Assembly: GCA_001768675.1 (NCBI GenBank)
Contig: MELN01000003.1
Coordinates: 303 to 8,754, forward strand
DNA: 8,452 bases
Direction of reading: 5' to 3'
From: Actinobacteria bacterium RBG_16_64_13
Lineage (GTDB): Bacteria > Actinomycetota > Thermoleophilia > RBG-16-64-13
The stretch's first letter is position 1. Each line of letters starts with the position of its first letter. The notes below the pieces were generated by a model. It did no database searches, was not told the DNA's origin, and was given only the letters and a program-made list of their open reading frames with translations. Shown here one piece after another: positions 6,244-8,452 of the stretch. The position numbers and the translations under genes are program-made.

Positions 6244-7409
6244 CCAAGACGGCTTTGATCACCGGCATCACCGGGCAGGACGGCGCCTACCTGGCCGAGC
6301 ACCTGCTGGGCCTCGATTACACGGTGCACGGCGTCAAGCGCCGCTCCAGCCTTTTCAACACCGATCGCGTGGACCACCTCTACCAGGATCCTCACAAGCC
6401 GGGCGTGCGCTTTTTCATGCACTTCGGAGATATGACCGACGCCACCAACCTCATCCGCGTCGTGCAGGAGACCCAGCCGGACGAGATTTACAACCTGGCC
6501 GCTCAGAGCCACGTGCAAGTCTCGTTCGAGACCGCCGAATACACCGCCAATTCGGACGCTCTAGGCGCGTTGCGCCTGCTGGAAGCCATCCGCATCCTCG
6601 GGCTGGAGAAGAAGACCCGCTTCTACCAGGCCTCGACCTCCGAGCTCTTCGGGCTTGCGCGCGAGTCTCCGCAGAAGGAGACAACGCCCTTCTATCCACG
6701 AAGCCCCTACGCGGCCGCAAAGCTCTATGCTTACTGGATCACGGTGAACTACCGGGAGGCCTACGGCCTGCACGCCTCCAACGGCATCCTCTTCAACCAC
6801 GAGAGCCCCATCCGCGGTGAGACCTTCGTCACCCGCAAGATCACCCGGGCGGTGGCCCGCGTGGCCCTCGGGCTGCAGGACGGCCTCTATCTGGGCAACC
6901 TCGACTCCATGCGCGACTGGGGCCACGCCCGCGACTTCGTGCGCGCGATGCACCTCATGCTGCAGCAAGACCAGCCGGACGACTACGTCATCGCCACGGG
7001 CGAGCAGCACTCTGTGAGGGAGTTCCTCACCCGCGCGTTCGCCGAGGTGGGGATAGGCCTCGCGTTTCGGGGTCGAGATCTGGAGGAGCAGGGCATCGTG
7101 GAGAGTGTGGACCCGGAGTTGCTGGGGCAGGCCAGGAATGGCTACGGGCCCGCGATTGGGCCTTCGGGGAACGAGGGGCAGCCGGCCCCCGGGCAAGTCC
7201 TCGTGCGTGTGGACCAGCGCTACTTCCGGCCTACGGAGGTCACAACGTTGCTGGGCGACTCGGCAAAGGCCCGGCAGCGCCTGGGCTGGGAGCCGAAGGT
7301 CAGATTCCCCGAGTTGGTCCACGAGATGGTGTGGGACGACCTGGCCGAGGCCCAGCGGGACGAACTTTGCCGGCAGGAGGGGTTCCGGGTGGTGGGGAAT
7401 GGGGAGTAG
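6240..7409 (+). CDS. gmd: GDP-mannose 4,6-dehydratase
   Basis: It dehydrates GDP-D-mannose to GDP-4-keto-6-deoxy-D-mannose, the precursor of GDP-L-fucose and of GDP-perosamine or GDP-rhamnose in other organisms. It has 389 residues with GITGQDG (9-15, NADP binding), VKRRSSLFNTDRVDHLY, ASTSELFG with Thr 133 and Glu 135, YAAAK with Tyr 157 and Lys 161, NGILFNHESPIRGETFVTRKITRA and GNLDSMRDWGHARDFV, all diagnostic. Start is GTG 6240, overlapping the fcl stop as GTGA, with AAGGAG (6224-6229) 10 bases upstream, a classic coupled arrangement. The frame is open for 630 bases further upstream inside fcl, but that part is a shadow. Compared by hand with E. coli Gmd, the loop between EEQGIV and DQRYFRP carries about 16 extra residues rich in Gly and Pro; catalytic regions are unaffected. 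Confidence 0.96.
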   Translation: MTKTALITGITGQDGAYLAEHLLGLDYTVHGVKRRSSLFNTDRVDHLYQDPHKPGVRFFMHFGDMTDATNLIRVVQETQPDEIYNLAAQSHVQVSFETAEYTANSDALGALRLLEAIRILGLEKKTRFYQASTSELFGLARESPQKETTPFYPRSPYAAAKLYAYWITVNYREAYGLHASNGILFNHESPIRGETFVTRKITRAVARVALGLQDGLYLGNLDSMRDWGHARDFVRAMHLMLQQDQPDDYVIATGEQHSVREFLTRAFAEVGIGLAFRGRDLEEQGIVESVDPELLGQARNGYGPAIGPSGNEGQPAPGQVLVRVDQRYFRPTEVTTLLGDSAKARQRLGWEPKVRFPELVHEMVWDDLAEAQRDELCRQEGFRVVGNGE

Positions 7410-7423
7410 GAGCGAGGTGCAGC

Positions 7424-7963
7424 ATGATTCCCGGTGCGCTCAAAGCCTTGCCCGTGTCTGGCTGTGGAAGAGTCGTTCTTCTGCCAATCGAATCGGCCGA
7501 TGACCTCGAATTGCTTCGCCTCTGGAAGAACGCCAATCGAGACTCGTTCTTCTTCAAGGGGCTCCTATCTCCGGACGACCAGGCCGCCTGGTTTGAGGGC
7601 TTTTCCACCAGGCCCGACGATTTCATGTTCGTTGTGGTGGCCGACGGCAGGAAGGTCGGCTGCATGGGCTTTCGCAAGCTCGAAGATCTGGTCGACGTGT
7701 ATAACGTCATCCGTGGCTCCCCGGTGCAACCGGGAAGAGGCGTCATGGGCCGAGCGCTTACCGCCATGCTCCGCTTTGCATCACGCGCATACCATCTGCC
7801 CGTCACGGCAAGAGTGCTGAAATCCAACCCCGCCACTCAATGGTACTTGCGGAACGACTTCGAAGTAATCGAAACAGCGGACGACCACTTTGTCCTCCGC
7901 TGGCGAGAGCAAGATTCTGCTGACGCCTCGTGCGCTTGGTCCAGTCCGGGAGATCGGGGGTAG
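7424..7963 (+). CDS. GNAT-family N-acetyltransferase, probably for an amino-deoxysugar nucleotide
   Basis: A 179-residue single-domain GNAT protein. LLPIESADDLELLRLWKNAN and LLSPDDQAAWFEGF form the N-terminal region seen in sugar-nucleotide acetyltransferases of the PseH/WecD kind. FMFVVVADGRKVGCMGF is the central strand pair, QPGRGVMGRAL the acetyl-CoA pyrophosphate loop (a loose Q/RxxGxG/A), and SNPATQWYLRNDF the C-terminal NxxAxxxYxxxxF motif. The last 18 residues are low complexity. The start ATG has GAGG 6 bases upstream and lies 14 bases after gmd. It stands 3 bases before a sugar aminotransferase, the same order as wecD-wecE, so I infer that it acetylates the amino group that enzyme installs. 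The nucleotide carrier and sugar cannot be told from sequence. GC here falls visibly below that of gmd. Confidence 0.82.
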   Translation: MIPGALKALPVSGCGRVVLLPIESADDLELLRLWKNANRDSFFFKGLLSPDDQAAWFEGFSTRPDDFMFVVVADGRKVGCMGFRKLEDLVDVYNVIRGSPVQPGRGVMGRALTAMLRFASRAYHLPVTARVLKSNPATQWYLRNDFEVIETADDHFVLRWREQDSADASCAWSSPGDRG

Positions 7964-7966
7964 GAA

Positions 7967-8452
7967 ATGATTTCCGTCTTTGGCTCGTCCGTAGGTCCCG
8001 AGGAGCTGGAGGAGGTCCGCTCGAGCCTCGAGTCCCAATGGATGGGTATCGGGCCGAAAACCGCGCAGTTCGAAGAGCAATTCGCGAAACGCCTGGGGCT
8101 TCCCGGGTTCACACTGCTGGATAGTGGTTCAAACGCCTTGTATATGGCGGTGAAGCTGCTCGACTTGCCACCCGGCTCCGAGGTGATCCTCCCCTCGTTT
8201 ACCTGGATCTCGTGTGCTCATGCGGTGGTTCTCGCTGGTCATGCGCCGGTATTCTGCGATGTGGAACTGGATACTCAGAACGTTTCGCGTCGTACCGTAG
8301 AGCCTCACATCAGCTCCCGCACCCGGGCCGTGATGGTGGTCCACTATGCAGGCAAACCCGTTCGTGTTGAGGAGATCCGAGATCTCGGCTACCCGGTGAT
8401 CGAGGACGCGGCGCACGCCGTAGACTCGCAGTTGGGAGGACATCCCTGTGGC
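7967..8452 (+). CDS. DegT/DnrJ/EryC1-family sugar aminotransferase, N-terminal part
   Basis: An open frame runs from ATG 7967 to the right edge, giving the first 162 residues of a protein that is usually about 370-390. It is a PLP-dependent aminotransferase acting on a nucleotide-linked keto-sugar. Features: SQWMGIGPKTAQFEEQFAKRLG near residues 23-44, the cofactor-phosphate region DSGSNALYMAV, ILPSFTWISCAHAVVLAGHAPVFCDV, VVHYAG, and VIEDAAHAVDS, where the Asp is the residue expected to contact the PLP ring nitrogen. The Schiff-base Lys would lie beyond the edge, so activity is not proven. The VHYAG stretch resembles WecE (dTDP-Fuc4N synthesis), but perosamine synthases and 3-aminotransferases are also possible. 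It starts 3 bases after the GNAT gene, with a GGGGG run just upstream as possible ribosome binding site. Confidence 0.9.
   Translation, partial: MISVFGSSVGPEELEEVRSSLESQWMGIGPKTAQFEEQFAKRLGLPGFTLLDSGSNALYMAVKLLDLPPGSEVILPSFTWISCAHAVVLAGHAPVFCDVELDTQNVSRRTVEPHISSRTRAVMVVHYAGKPVRVEEIRDLGYPVIEDAAHAVDSQLGGHPCG

Noticed and set aside
7331..7423. N-terminal extension of the acetyltransferase frame into gmd
   Set aside because: The extra residues are Gly/Pro/Arg-rich out-of-frame gmd sequence. The ATG at 7424 has its own ribosome binding site after the gmd stop.
8129..8443. Minus-strand frame near the right edge
   Set aside because: It is antisense to a clear DegT-family aminotransferase frame that continues off the edge, and has no family motifs.

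Overview
The window is a densely packed block of nucleotide-sugar genes, all on the plus strand, from a high-GC bacterium (by eye about two thirds GC, strong G/C preference at third codon positions, four probable GTG starts). It holds no RNA genes, transposases, CRISPR arrays or phage genes that I can see. The host cannot be fixed from sequence alone. High GC, an RmlC-like cupin of a short divergent type, and TAG as the most frequent stop suggest an environmental lineage such as Actinomycetota or Chloroflexota; this is a low-confidence guess.

Layout, left to right: the 3' end of a UDP-GlcNAc 2-epimerase gene (wecB, cut by the left edge); a complete dTDP-L-rhamnose set in the order rmlD, rmlA, rmlC-like, rmlB (about 367-3654); a bifunctional mannose-1-phosphate guanylyltransferase/mannose-6-phosphate isomerase (manC, 3677-5164); a 98-base gap with a GC palindrome and a possible -10 element; then fcl and gmd (5263-7409), overlapping by 4 bases; and finally a GNAT acetyltransferase (7424-7963) followed after 3 bases by a DegT/DnrJ/EryC1-type sugar aminotransferase cut by the right edge.

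Together the genes supply activated sugars for a surface glycan (O-antigen, capsule or exopolysaccharide): UDP-ManNAc, dTDP-L-rhamnose, GDP-mannose, GDP-L-fucose, and probably an N-acetylated amino-deoxysugar made by the last two genes from a 4-keto-6-deoxy intermediate of RmlB or Gmd. Phosphomannomutase, glycosyltransferases, polymerase and export genes are not in the window and would have to lie elsewhere. Very tight spacing suggests one or two long operons.

Most of the window is well-understood metabolism and I do not see a wholly new system. The points worth checking are the atypical RmlC, the unassigned acetyltransferase/aminotransferase pair with its lower GC, a shared motif in the two widest gaps, and a few unusual gene boundaries.
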